Source: Alphaproteobacteria bacterium | GTDB lineage: Bacteria; Pseudomonadota; Alphaproteobacteria; Bin95 | Assembly (NCBI GenBank): GCA_022822125.1 | Contig: JAJECF010000062.1 | Coordinates: forward strand, 1-10,158 | Length of the DNA stretch: 10,158 bases | Reading direction: 5' to 3' | Shown here: positions 1 through 5,928 of the stretch, one piece after another | Layout of the letters: each line of letters starts with the position of its first letter | Numbering within the stretch: the stretch's first letter is position 1 | Made by a program: the position numbers and the translations under genes | Notes under the pieces: model-generated | Databases searched by the model: none | Seen by the model: only the letters and a program-made list of their open reading frames with translations | Told to the model about the DNA's origin: nothing

Positions 1-1
1 C

Positions 2-355
2 GACATGTCGGCCGGCTTCGGGAAGGAGCGGCCGAAGAGGCGGCGCGACCGCAACGAAAGCCGCTGGGCGTCGCTCGGCGCGTCATGGGCGCTCGGCTGG
101 GGCTTCACCCTGTCGGGGACCGCGACGCTGCGCCGGACGGACTACGGCCGCGGCTGGCTCCCCTACATCGCCGACCCCGACACGCCGCGCGAGGACGAGA
201 CGCGCACGCTCCGGGTCTCGGCGCACAACCGGGGCCTGACGCTCTGGGGCTTCAGCCCGCGCGTCTCGCTTGTGCGCGAGAGCCGCGAGAGCAATGCGCA
301 GCTGCACGACTACGAACGCACCAGCGGCGAACTCCAGTTCGTGCGGCTGTTCTGA
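2..355 (+). CDS. Slam-type surface lipoprotein assembly modifier, C-terminal part (5' end outside window)
   Basis: The frame is open from the first bases of the window and ends with TGA at 353-355, so only about the last 117 residues are present. Slam proteins (DUF560 family) are outer-membrane proteins with a periplasmic TPR domain and a C-terminal beta barrel that moves specific lipoproteins to the cell surface. The visible part fits the last barrel strands: alternating polar and hydrophobic stretches, the segment GFSPRVSLVRESRESNAQLHDYERT, and a terminal LQFVRLF ending in phenylalanine, the usual outer-membrane insertion signal. Known Slam proteins end in a similar way, with a xITPRLxLxxxExxSN-like strand, a Y(D/E)xxR turn and a final aromatic residue. 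The next gene downstream, 107 bp away on the same strand, encodes a lipoprotein with a Slam-substrate-like C terminus, which supports the call. An unrelated barrel protein is possible but less likely. Confidence 0.8.
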   Translation, partial: DMSAGFGKERPKRRRDRNESRWASLGASWALGWGFTLSGTATLRRTDYGRGWLPYIADPDTPREDETRTLRVSAHNRGLTLWGFSPRVSLVRESRESNAQLHDYERTSGELQFVRLF

Positions 356-364
356 GGAGATTGG

Positions 365-403
365 GCCGGACGGTTGGACGCCCTGGACAGCATGCCGTCC
401 GGC
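365..403. repeat. Perfect 9-bp inverted repeat between the Slam gene and the lipoprotein gene
   Basis: GCCGGACGG at 365-373 pairs perfectly with CCGTCCGGC at 395-403 across a 21-nt loop. It begins 10 bp after the Slam stop codon. No T-run follows, so it is a poor match to an intrinsic terminator. As RNA it could stabilise the 3' end of the Slam message or partly attenuate read-through, but that is inference. About 60 bp separate it from the lipoprotein start. Confidence 0.5.
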
Positions 404-462
404 AGGCCGCGCGGCGGCGGATATCGGGGCGGGACAGTCCATTCCAGGGGAGGGAGTTCATC

Positions 463-1845
463 ATGCCTGACTACGGAAAGCCGGTATCATTCCTGCTTGT
501 GTTGGCGTTTGCGCTCGGGCTTGCGGCCTGCGGCGGCGGTGGCGGCGGTCCGGGGACCGCAACGCAACTGGAACGGGAGGCGAGGACCGCGGCGTCCCTG
601 ACCAAGGAGGCGGCCATCGCGGCGGAGGCCAGCCAGACGATCGATGCCGGTCTCGGCGGCAGTGCCGGCGGAGGCGCCTACAGTCTGACGATCTCGCGCG
701 GCTCCGGCGGTATGACGGTGGAGATCTCCGATAGCGCGATGGCCGAAGACGGCGATCCCGCCTTCGCGCCTGCCGGGAACCTGGCGCCAAACGGCCGGAT
801 GCTCGTGCGCAACAACGGCATGGGCGTTGAGGAGGTCGTGGGCATCCACAGCGACATTGAGGCGCTCGAGGCCATACCGTTCGCGGAGGTTCACGAGCTG
901 GACTTCAGCACCGACGGAACCAACGACGCCCCGGACGTCACGCATGAAGCCCTCGGCATCGCCGGGAACGACACGGAAGTCCTCGGGCGGGTGATGTCGG
1001 GCGCGTTCACCGCCGGCTCCGTGGCGACGCTGACATTCGCCCCTGACGATCCGGCCACGCTTGGCACGGACGAAGCCGAGGAGGTTGCCGGCGCCTATGA
1101 CGGCGCAATGGGCACATACAGGTGCAACGGCGCCGCCGAATGCACGGTCACGCTCGATGCGAGCGGCATGATTACCGCCATGAGCGGGGACTGGGTCTTC
1201 ACGCCCGACCCGGGCGCCACCGTCGACGTGCCGGACGAGGACTACCTGCATTACGGCTTCTGGCTGAAGAAGAAGACGGACGACGAAGGCGCGGTCGCCT
1301 ATGACGAGGTCGAGACCTTCGCCGGTTCCTCGGTTCCGGCCTCCGGCTACCTCGATGCCGGGGTCATGGGCAGGGCCAGCTATGAAGGCGGCGCTGCGGG
1401 CGTTTACATCATCAAGACCCGGTACGACCCGAACACCGGGGAACTCGTCAACGCCTCTTCCGGCCATTTCGCGGCGGACGCCCGCTTGATGGCGACCTTC
1501 GGCCAGACGGCCGAGCAGGACATCGCCCCGAACCAGCTCTACAGGCTGACCGGCAGGATCGACAACTTCATGCTGTCCGGCAGTGAGAACAATGACTGGT
1601 CGGTGAAGCTCGCAGGCGCCATCGATTGGAATACAGGGACTGCATCGGGCACGGCCAAGGGCGGCGTAACGGGGCAGGACGGTTCGTTCAGCGCCGTCTT
1701 CCACGGTTCCGTGGAGCCTGTCGATCACGACGATGACGCTGCCACGGCCGACATCTTTCCCCATCCCCTCACGGCGGTCGGCGAGTTCAACGCCACCTTC
1801 AGCAACGGAGCAGCGGCGGGAGCCTTCGGCGCGCGAAGACAGTGA
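463..1845 (+). CDS. Surface lipoprotein, TbpB-like barrel type, probable Slam substrate
   Basis: This is a 460-residue lipoprotein. The ATG at 463 follows a strong ribosome binding site (AGGGGAGGGAG) and starts a clean signal peptide: Lys6, a hydrophobic run (VSFLLVLAFALGLAA), and a lipobox LAAC with the acylated cysteine at residue 23. A longer in-frame extension upstream overlaps the Slam gene and is rejected. After Cys23 come six glycines, a flexible linker typical of surface lipoproteins. Two close cysteines (YRCNGAAEC) could form a disulfide. The C-terminal part has the Gly/Ser/Thr-rich strand pattern of TbpB-like beta barrels: a GxxxYEGGAAGVY segment, FxLSGxxNNDWSVKL, DGSFSAVFHGSV, and the end GEFNATFSNGAAAGAFGARRQ. 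Such endings (GxFxAxFxNGxxxGxFGAxK/R) mark Slam-dependent lipoproteins. The ligand cannot be told from sequence; metal or haem carriers are known family ligands, but nothing here decides. It lies downstream of and is probably co-expressed with the Slam gene. Confidence 0.85.
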   Translation: MPDYGKPVSFLLVLAFALGLAACGGGGGGPGTATQLEREARTAASLTKEAAIAAEASQTIDAGLGGSAGGGAYSLTISRGSGGMTVEISDSAMAEDGDPAFAPAGNLAPNGRMLVRNNGMGVEEVVGIHSDIEALEAIPFAEVHELDFSTDGTNDAPDVTHEALGIAGNDTEVLGRVMSGAFTAGSVATLTFAPDDPATLGTDEAEEVAGAYDGAMGTYRCNGAAECTVTLDASGMITAMSGDWVFTPDPGATVDVPDEDYLHYGFWLKKKTDDEGAVAYDEVETFAGSSVPASGYLDAGVMGRASYEGGAAGVYIIKTRYDPNTGELVNASSGHFAADARLMATFGQTAEQDIAPNQLYRLTGRIDNFMLSGSENNDWSVKLAGAIDWNTGTASGTAKGGVTGQDGSFSAVFHGSVEPVDHDDDAATADIFPHPLTAVGEFNATFSNGAAAGAFGARRQ

Positions 1846-2135
1846 TCGGCGCGAACAGGGAGCCCAGGGCCGCCGCGTGAGGCGCCCGGAGCCGGGGCCG
1901 GATTCCATCATCAGCGAATGGAATACAGGTACAAGCGGTCGTCCGGCGGTTCCTATAGTGCCGCCCGGAAGCCGCGCGGCGGTTCGGGGACCGTCTCCGC
2001 AAGTGCGCGGCGGGCGCTGCCGCTCAAGCGCCGCTCGGGCTAAATGCCGGTCGCAAAACAGCTTTCGTCGCCCGACGAGTTGAGCGGTCAGGAAGCGCGA
2101 TTTCGACGCCCTTCGGCGGTTTGCGCGTCACACCC
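1846..2135. other. Spacer with no convincing gene
   Basis: This 290-bp stretch lies between the convergent lipoprotein and recombinase genes. Short open frames exist on both strands but lack ribosome binding sites and recognisable proteins. A 6-bp inverted repeat (ATTCCA 1902-1907, TGGAAT 1919-1924, 11-nt loop) is too weak to call a terminator. No tRNA-like T-arm is visible. Read on the minus strand, the sequence just left of the element end at 2136 does not continue the terminase protein in any frame I translated. Confidence 0.5.
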
Positions 2136-2152
2136 GACGCATCTGCGATGCT
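2136..2152. repeat. Left terminal inverted repeat of the two-recombinase element
   Basis: Read on the minus strand this is AGCATCGCAGATGCGTC. It matches the right copy at 4592-4608 (AGCATCGAAGATGCGTC) at 16 of 17 positions. Each copy contains a small palindrome, GCATC-N3-GATGC, and the single mismatch falls in the 3-nt centre. Similarity stops abruptly on both sides of the 17 bp. It lies just beyond the stop codon of the second recombinase. Confidence 0.65.
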
Positions 2153-2159
2153 GCTCCGA

Positions 2160-3362
2160 TCAGCGAGCACTATCAGGGAAATTCGCGTAACCATCGGCTT
2201 CGGAGCGATGAAGGCGTCCTTGGCTCATGATCGTATCGATGGCTTGGCCGACTCTCTCCGCGGCCGCTTCAACCTCGTGGTCTCCGACATGGGCGTAGCG
2301 CATGGTCATGCGCACATTGCTGTGGCCGAGCAGGCGCGCGGCGACGGTCAGCGGCACGCCGTTCAGCACTGCCTGGCTGGCTACGGTATGGCGAAGGTCA
2401 TGTAGGCGCGCATCCTCGATCCCGGCGTCACGGCGGACCTGATACCAGAGCCAAAAATCGCCATGCCGATGGCGGGACTGGTCCCTGACGGAGGGGAACA
2501 GCCAGCCGCCGGTGCCCAGCGCCATACGGCGTTCGATGACCTGTCTGGCCGGCGCATTCAGAAGAACGGTTCTGGGGCCGGTCTTGCTGTCTCGAAGCTC
2601 CAGCCGATCACCCTTCACCTCCTCGCGGCGCAGGCGGACGATCTCATTCTTACGGCAGCCGGTCAGCAGCAGCAGGCGGATGATGTCGGCCTGTTGCGCT
2701 TCCGACCGGGATCCCATGGCATACCCGTCCAGCACACGGTGCAAGCGGGCGATCTCCTCGCGCGACAGGAAGCGCGTGTTCTTCCGGCCGGGATTGCGGA
2801 CGATGCCACGCACCGGGTTGGCCATGATATAGCCGCGGGCGATTGCATGGTTGAGAATCTGCCGCAACAGTTTCAATGCCTTGTTGGCATTTGCGGGCGC
2901 GGTTCTGCTGTAGCGTTCGAACCAGCCGAGCACCATTCTGCGCGCGATGCGGTCGAGGCGACGGGAACCGAAGGTCGGAAGCAGGGCGTGTTTCAAAAGG
3001 CTGCCATAGTCCCGTTGCGTTGAGGGCTTGCAGAGGTCGAAGCACACTGTCTTCCACGGGCCGGCGACGAAATCCCGGAACAGCGGAACCGGCTCGCAAG
3101 CTCTCTCCTCCGTCTCGACTACTTCCGCCGCGGCCGCTAGGCAGTCTCGGCGCACCTCCTCCACCTTTCGCAATTCCGCCGGGCCGAAGGACATCTTCTT
3201 CACTCCCCCGGCCGTCTTGCGGCGGTAGATGAAGGTCCGGCTGCCGGAGGGGCGGACCCGCACGCCGAGACCGGCAACGCCCATGTCCCAAACCGTATAT
3301 TCGCGCTCCTCGGGCCTGAGCCTTGCAATACCGGCGTCTGTGAGCCTCTTGCGTCTCGGCAT
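2160..3362 (-). CDS. Tyrosine recombinase/integrase (second gene of the pair)
   Basis: This 400-residue site-specific recombinase resembles P4-type integrases. Residues 5-80 look like the arm-type DNA-binding domain (LTDAGIARLRP, GLGVRVRPSGSRTFIYRRKT, KKMSFG). A helical core-binding domain spans about 90-190, and the catalytic domain about 200-375. All expected active-site residues are visible: Arg237 in TGCRKNEI, Lys260 in DSKTGPR, His321 and Arg324 in HDLRH, His347 in LGHSN, and nucleophile Tyr356 in MRYAH. It should cut, exchange and rejoin DNA through a 3'-phosphotyrosine intermediate. A 40-residue tail follows the tyrosine. The ATG at 3362 lies only 3 bp after the stop of the upstream recombinase, and its ribosome binding site (GGGGAGGG) lies inside that gene's end, so translation is probably coupled. 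It is clearly related to, but well diverged from, its neighbour, so this is not a recent duplication. Codon use is less GC-rich than in the phage genes. Confidence 0.92.
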   Translation of the reverse strand: MPRRKRLTDAGIARLRPEEREYTVWDMGVAGLGVRVRPSGSRTFIYRRKTAGGVKKMSFGPAELRKVEEVRRDCLAAAAEVVETEERACEPVPLFRDFVAGPWKTVCFDLCKPSTQRDYGSLLKHALLPTFGSRRLDRIARRMVLGWFERYSRTAPANANKALKLLRQILNHAIARGYIMANPVRGIVRNPGRKNTRFLSREEIARLHRVLDGYAMGSRSEAQQADIIRLLLLTGCRKNEIVRLRREEVKGDRLELRDSKTGPRTVLLNAPARQVIERRMALGTGGWLFPSVRDQSRHRHGDFWLWYQVRRDAGIEDARLHDLRHTVASQAVLNGVPLTVAARLLGHSNVRMTMRYAHVGDHEVEAAAERVGQAIDTIMSQGRLHRSEADGYANFPDSAR

Positions 3363-3365
3363 GGC

Positions 3366-4487
3366 TCAGCCCTCCCCGAGAATGGCGACAAGCGCGTCGG
3401 TCGCCTCGCGAACCGAGCGGTCGGACAAATGCGCGTATTTCAGCGTCGTCTGCGCATCATTGTGGCCGAGCAGGCGCGCCGTGGTCGTAATGCTCTCGCC
3501 CTGCATGATGGCGATGCTGGCATATGTGTGACGGCAATCGTGAAGCCGGACATCGGCGATCTCTGCCTCCTTTCGGACCCGGTCCCAGAACACGTCGAGA
3601 GCCGTGACGGATAGAGGCCCCTGCCGCAGAGGCGAGGGAAAGACCCACGGGCCTTGTCGGGGAAGCTCATCGAGGATCTTGCGCGCGGGCGCGGAGAGCC
3701 AGACGGTTCGGGGCCCGGTCTTGCCATCGCGCAGGAACAGGCGGCCCTCCCGATAATCGGACCATTGCAGCGCCAATATCTCGCCCTTCCGGCAGCCGGT
3801 GAGCAGCAGCAGACGCACGAACGCCACATGGCGCGGATGCCGGATTTCATAGCTTTCGAGAACCCGCGCAAGCCTGCAAAGCTCGGCCTCCGACAGGAAG
3901 CGTTCGCGCCCCTTGCGCCTGTAGCGGCGGATGCCAGCACAGGGATTGCTGCCTTCCGGGCGGTAGCCATAAAGCTCAGCCTGGCGCATGATGACCGAGA
4001 GAATGGGTGTGGACCGGTTGGCCGCCACGGGCGTGGGCCGCAGGGAGGCGAACCAGCGCTGCACGTCCGGCTTCGCGATATCGGCAATGTTCATTCCGCC
4101 GAACCACGGCAGGATCTGATTACGAAGATATTTGCGGTTGACCTCCATAGTCCTGGGCTTCCAGTTCCGCCCGTACCGGTCGAAGACTTCCTTGGCCACG
4201 GCCTCGAAGAGCCTTTCTTCCGCGAGCGCGGGCGCCCCGTCACGCCGGATGGCGGCGAGCGCCTCCCTGGCGCGCCCGCGGGCCTCGTCGAGGTCCATGA
4301 CGCCTGCGTCGCCGACGGTCTTCCAGAAACGCCGGCCGTCACGCTGGCTGTGGATGAAGAAGCGTTTGGTTCCCGAGGGCAGGACGCGGACACCGAAGCC
4401 CTTCAATTCACTGTCGCGGACATCATAGGGCGTCTTGCGGGGCTTCAGGGCCACGATCCGGTTCTCCGAGAGGCGGGCACGAGACAT
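3366..4487 (-). CDS. Tyrosine recombinase/integrase (first gene of the pair)
   Basis: This 373-residue P4-integrase-like tyrosine recombinase has an N-terminal arm-binding domain at about residues 1-85 (LSENRIVALKPRKTPYDVRD, GFGVRVLPSGTKRFFIHSQRDGRR). A core-binding domain follows at about 90-185, then the catalytic domain. The catalytic set is complete: Arg233 in TGCRKGEI, Lys256 in DGKTGPR, His316 and Arg319 in HDCRH, His342 in LGHND, and Tyr351 in LKYAH. The start at 4487 is set by an excellent AGGAGG seven bases upstream. It is the promoter-proximal gene of a two-gene operon; the second recombinase starts 3 bp after its stop. The leader upstream holds clustered short palindromes, and beyond them lie the right terminal repeat and the broken terminase gene. 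The two enzymes may act together on the two ends, or one may handle excision or a different site; this is not decidable from sequence. Confidence 0.93.
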   Translation of the reverse strand: MSRARLSENRIVALKPRKTPYDVRDSELKGFGVRVLPSGTKRFFIHSQRDGRRFWKTVGDAGVMDLDEARGRAREALAAIRRDGAPALAEERLFEAVAKEVFDRYGRNWKPRTMEVNRKYLRNQILPWFGGMNIADIAKPDVQRWFASLRPTPVAANRSTPILSVIMRQAELYGYRPEGSNPCAGIRRYRRKGRERFLSEAELCRLARVLESYEIRHPRHVAFVRLLLLTGCRKGEILALQWSDYREGRLFLRDGKTGPRTVWLSAPARKILDELPRQGPWVFPSPLRQGPLSVTALDVFWDRVRKEAEIADVRLHDCRHTYASIAIMQGESITTTARLLGHNDAQTTLKYAHLSDRSVREATDALVAILGEG

Positions 4488-4493
4488 GGATAT

Positions 4494-4500
4494 TCCTCCT
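4494..4500 (-). promoter_or_regulatory. Strong ribosome binding site of the first recombinase
   Basis: On the minus strand AGGAGG lies seven bases before the ATG at 4487. It is a near-perfect Shine-Dalgarno sequence and fixes the start codon. Confidence 0.7.
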
Positions 4501-4522
4501 GCGTTCGGCTGCAGGTGGGGGA

Positions 4523-4556
4523 AAATGCAGCGGCATTTGCGCCCCGATCTGCAAAT
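4523..4556. promoter_or_regulatory. Clustered palindromes in the recombinase leader, possible operator or arm-type sites
   Basis: Two overlapping short inverted repeats lie in the leader of the recombinase operon. AAATGC (4523-4528) pairs with GCATTT (4533-4538), and ATTTGC (4535-4540) pairs with GCAAAT (4551-4556). They lie in a locally AT-rich stretch between the right terminal repeat and the first recombinase start, where integrase arm sites or an autoregulatory operator would be expected. The function is inferred from position only. I could not assign -35/-10 boxes with confidence. Confidence 0.35.
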
Positions 4557-4589
4557 TGCACGAGAAAAAACAAACGCTATATCAACAAC

Positions 4590-5078
4590 TTAGCATCGAA
4601 GATGCGTCCCGCAGGTGTTCGGCACCTCGACATCGTCGCAGATCACGACATCGGCATGCGCCCCGGTGATATTGGCGCCGATGCCGCGCGCCAGCAGCGA
4701 GGGGTCGCGCGAGATGCCCTCCCGGGGGACGGTCAACCGGTCGGCCGCCCATTCCTCGGCGCGTTTCGGGCGCAGCGCCTCCGTGTCGGGATGGCGCTCC
4801 AGAATGCGGCGCACGGTGCGCACCGTCTTGGCCGCGAGCGGCGTCTCGGCCGCCAACACCAGGATGCGCCGCTCCGGGTCCAGGCGCAGCAGCCAGGCGG
4901 CGAGCAGGCCGAGGAGGGTCGATTTGCCCGCCCCCCGGAAGGCCAGCAGCAGCATCCGCCGCGCGCCCCGGGCGACCCGTTCGTCGAACCAGCGGGCGAT
5001 GCGCTCATGGAGAGCGGGCGTCGCCATCCGCTGGCTGCGGTTCCAGGCGTCGAGAAAAGAGAAGAAGGTCGTGTCCAT
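4590..5078 (-). pseudogene. Phage terminase large subunit, truncated after Walker B by element insertion
   Basis: The terminase large subunit is the ATPase/nuclease motor that packages phage DNA into the prohead. Only the N-terminal 155 or so residues of an expected several hundred remain. The Walker A motif FRGAGKST is at about residues 47-54 and Walker B VVICDD at about 144-149, followed by the conserved DVEVPNT. T7-type (podovirus) terminases carry this spacing and the ADVVICDDVEVPNT block. After NTC the frame runs into the terminal repeat of the recombinase element and ends as GTHLRC-stop. The rest of the ATPase domain and the whole C-terminal nuclease domain are missing, so the product cannot package DNA. 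The start at 5078 has GGAGG a few bases upstream, and the small membrane-protein gene ends 33 bp before it. The remaining half of the gene is not in this window. Confidence 0.88.
4592..4608. repeat. Right terminal inverted repeat of the two-recombinase element
   Basis: AGCATCGAAGATGCGTC on the plus strand is the inverted partner of 2136-2152 (16/17). Its outer edge abuts the last recognisable terminase codons. Read from the terminase side, the repeat encodes the foreign tail THLRC of the broken protein, and the stop codon (TAA, 4592-4590) overlaps its inner edge. That places the insertion boundary at 4608/4609, give or take a base or two. Confidence 0.7.
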
Positions 5079-5111
5079 CGAACCTCCGTTGGAGTGGATA
5101 ACGGCCGCCGG

Positions 5112-5291
5112 TCACCGCCTGAGCGCGTCGATCTTTTCCGCCAGCACGGCGAGCGCGCGCGTATTGGCGACGATGACATCAAGCACCTGCTGGCGGCCGC
5201 GCGCATCGCGGTGCAGCAGCCAGGCGGCGAGGCCCCAGCCGAGCGCGAGCGGCCCGTATTCGGCGAAGACGCGGAGCGCGATCGTCTCCAA
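5112..5291 (-). CDS. Small single-pass membrane protein, TTG start, possible holin-like phage protein
   Basis: This 59-residue gene starts with TTG at 5291 and ends at TGA 5112-5114, 33 bp before the terminase start. Its ribosome binding site (GAAGAGG) overlaps the stop codon of the gp14-like gene, which fixes the unusual start and suggests coupled translation. The protein has a hydrophobic segment at about residues 12-27 (YGPLALGWGLAAWLLH), then a basic stretch (RDARGRQQ), then an amphipathic helix (VLDVIVANTRALAVLAEKIDALRR). In T7 the holin and the small terminase lie just before the large terminase. Small size, one membrane segment and position would suit a holin or other lysis protein, but I recognise no specific family. 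A small terminase is unlikely because of the membrane segment. That it is a gene is supported by spacing and filled gap; its function is a guess. Confidence 0.6.
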   Translation of the reverse strand: METIALRVFAEYGPLALGWGLAAWLLHRDARGRQQVLDVIVANTRALAVLAEKIDALRR

Positions 5292-5303
5292 GGCCCGGCC
5301 TCT

Positions 5304-5714
5304 TCAGCCGCGCGGGCTTCGGGGCAGGAGCAGCCCGCCCGTCCGGCGAAGCAGGCCCAGCCGTTCGATCCGGCTTGCACGGGCGCTGTCGGCGCCGAGC
5401 GAGGCGAGGCGCCGCGAGGCGGCGTCCCCGGCATGGCGGCCCTCGCGCGCGCTTTCGGCCGCAAGCCCGCCCAGCAGCGCGGCCGCCGACCCGCCGGCGG
5501 AGCCGGTGCCGGCCGCGCCGAACCGGGCGCGGGCGCGGGCCAGCGCCTGCTTGAGCCGGCGGCGGCGCAGGCGTTCCTGTTCGGCCGTGCGGGCGCGGAG
5601 GTCGGCTGCCTGCGCCCCGGCGGCGGCGCGCCGCCGGGAGGTCGCTTCCGAGGCGGAGGCTTCGGCGAGCAGGGCATTGCCCGCCGCCAGGGCTACGGGG
5701 AGGAGTGCGCTCAT
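5304..5714 (-). CDS. T7 gp14-like internal virion protein (small)
   Basis: This is a 136-residue protein. It opens with an Ala/Leu-rich, weakly hydrophobic stretch (LLPVALAAGNALLAEASASEA), then a long charged helix rich in Arg, Glu and Ala (about 25-62), then a conserved-looking Gly/Ser patch ARARFGAAGTGSAGGSAAALLGGL (about 60-83), and a second charged helix. The RARFGxxGxxSxGGSAxxxLxGL patch is familiar from small proteins between the tail tubular and terminase genes of alphaproteobacterial T7-like prophages, usually labelled gp14-like internal core proteins. In T7, gp14 is ejected with gp15 and gp16 to form the channel through which DNA enters the cell; it is about 196 residues, so this one is short. 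The start at 5714 has GGAG eight bases upstream. The next gene begins at once after its stop. Confidence 0.6.
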   Translation of the reverse strand: MSALLPVALAAGNALLAEASASEATSRRRAAAGAQAADLRARTAEQERLRRRRLKQALARARARFGAAGTGSAGGSAAALLGGLAAESAREGRHAGDAASRRLASLGADSARASRIERLGLLRRTGGLLLPRSPRG

Positions 5715-5755
5715 ATCTGTGTCTCCAGTGGTTGATTGTCAGTGGATGGCGGCCC

Positions 5756-5899
5756 TTCGATACGCGGCTGACGCCGCTACTCAGGGTGAGGTTCGATACG
5801 CGGCTGAAGCCGCTACTCAGGGTGAGGTTCGATACACGGCTGACGCCGCTGCTCAGGGTGAGGTTCGATACGCCGCCGGCGCTGCTGCTCAGGGTGAGG
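5756..5899 (+). repeat. Four tandem 36-bp hairpin repeats
   Basis: Four head-to-tail units of exactly 36 bp start at 5756, 5792, 5828 and 5864. Each begins TTCGATAC and ends CTCAGGGTGAGG. The centre of units 1 and 2 is a perfect hairpin (GCGGC, loop TGAC or TGAA, GCCGC); units 3 and 4 carry base changes, with unit 4 the most diverged. Similar short repeats are dispersed in intergenic DNA of many alphaproteobacterial chromosomes (established knowledge, not checked here). They lie just upstream of the gp14-like gene. The 36-bp period is a multiple of three and yields a false 12-residue protein repeat in other frames. Confidence 0.85.
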
Positions 5900-5928
5900 A
5901 GGAGAACGGCGGCCCGGCCGCCCTCTCG

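Larger units (their letters stand above)
2136..4608 (-). mobile_element. Two-recombinase mobile element with 17-bp terminal inverted repeats, inserted in a terminase gene
   Basis: The unit of about 2.47 kb contains only two tyrosine recombinase genes, both on the minus strand, bounded by inverted repeats 2136-2152 and 4592-4608 that match at 16 of 17 positions. The right boundary is sharp: terminase coding sequence on the right stops being recognisable at the repeat edge. The 3' end of the left recombinase is 7 bp inside the left repeat, so there is almost no spare DNA. The arrangement recalls RIT elements (recombinase-in-trio, three recombinases between inverted repeats). Here there are two genes, and both have the P4-integrase-like N-terminal arm-binding domain. 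Calling it a complete autonomous element is inference, because the second flank is not the rest of the terminase gene. Confidence 0.6.

Noticed and set aside
85..462. Upstream extension of the lipoprotein frame starting at 85
   Set aside because: It overlaps the Slam gene in another frame and would put the signal peptide in the middle of the protein. The ATG at 463 has a strong ribosome binding site and gives a clean lipoprotein signal.
1627..1929. TGGAATACAGG occurs at 1627-1637 and again at 1919-1929
   Set aside because: Only 11 bp match, the second copy is in a different phase relative to the lipoprotein frame, and the flanks do not align. It is not enough to claim a duplicated gene end or att site.
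1846..2135. tRNA or other RNA gene as the integration target next to the recombinases
   Set aside because: No T-arm, anticodon arm or acceptor pairing was found, and the terminase junction explains the insertion site better.
3654..5735. Long plus-strand open frames over the recombinase, terminase and gp14-like genes (up to 693 codons)
   Set aside because: They are antisense shadows in GC-rich DNA. The minus strand has recognisable protein families, ribosome binding sites and tight spacing; these frames give low-complexity Arg/Ala/Gly-rich products.
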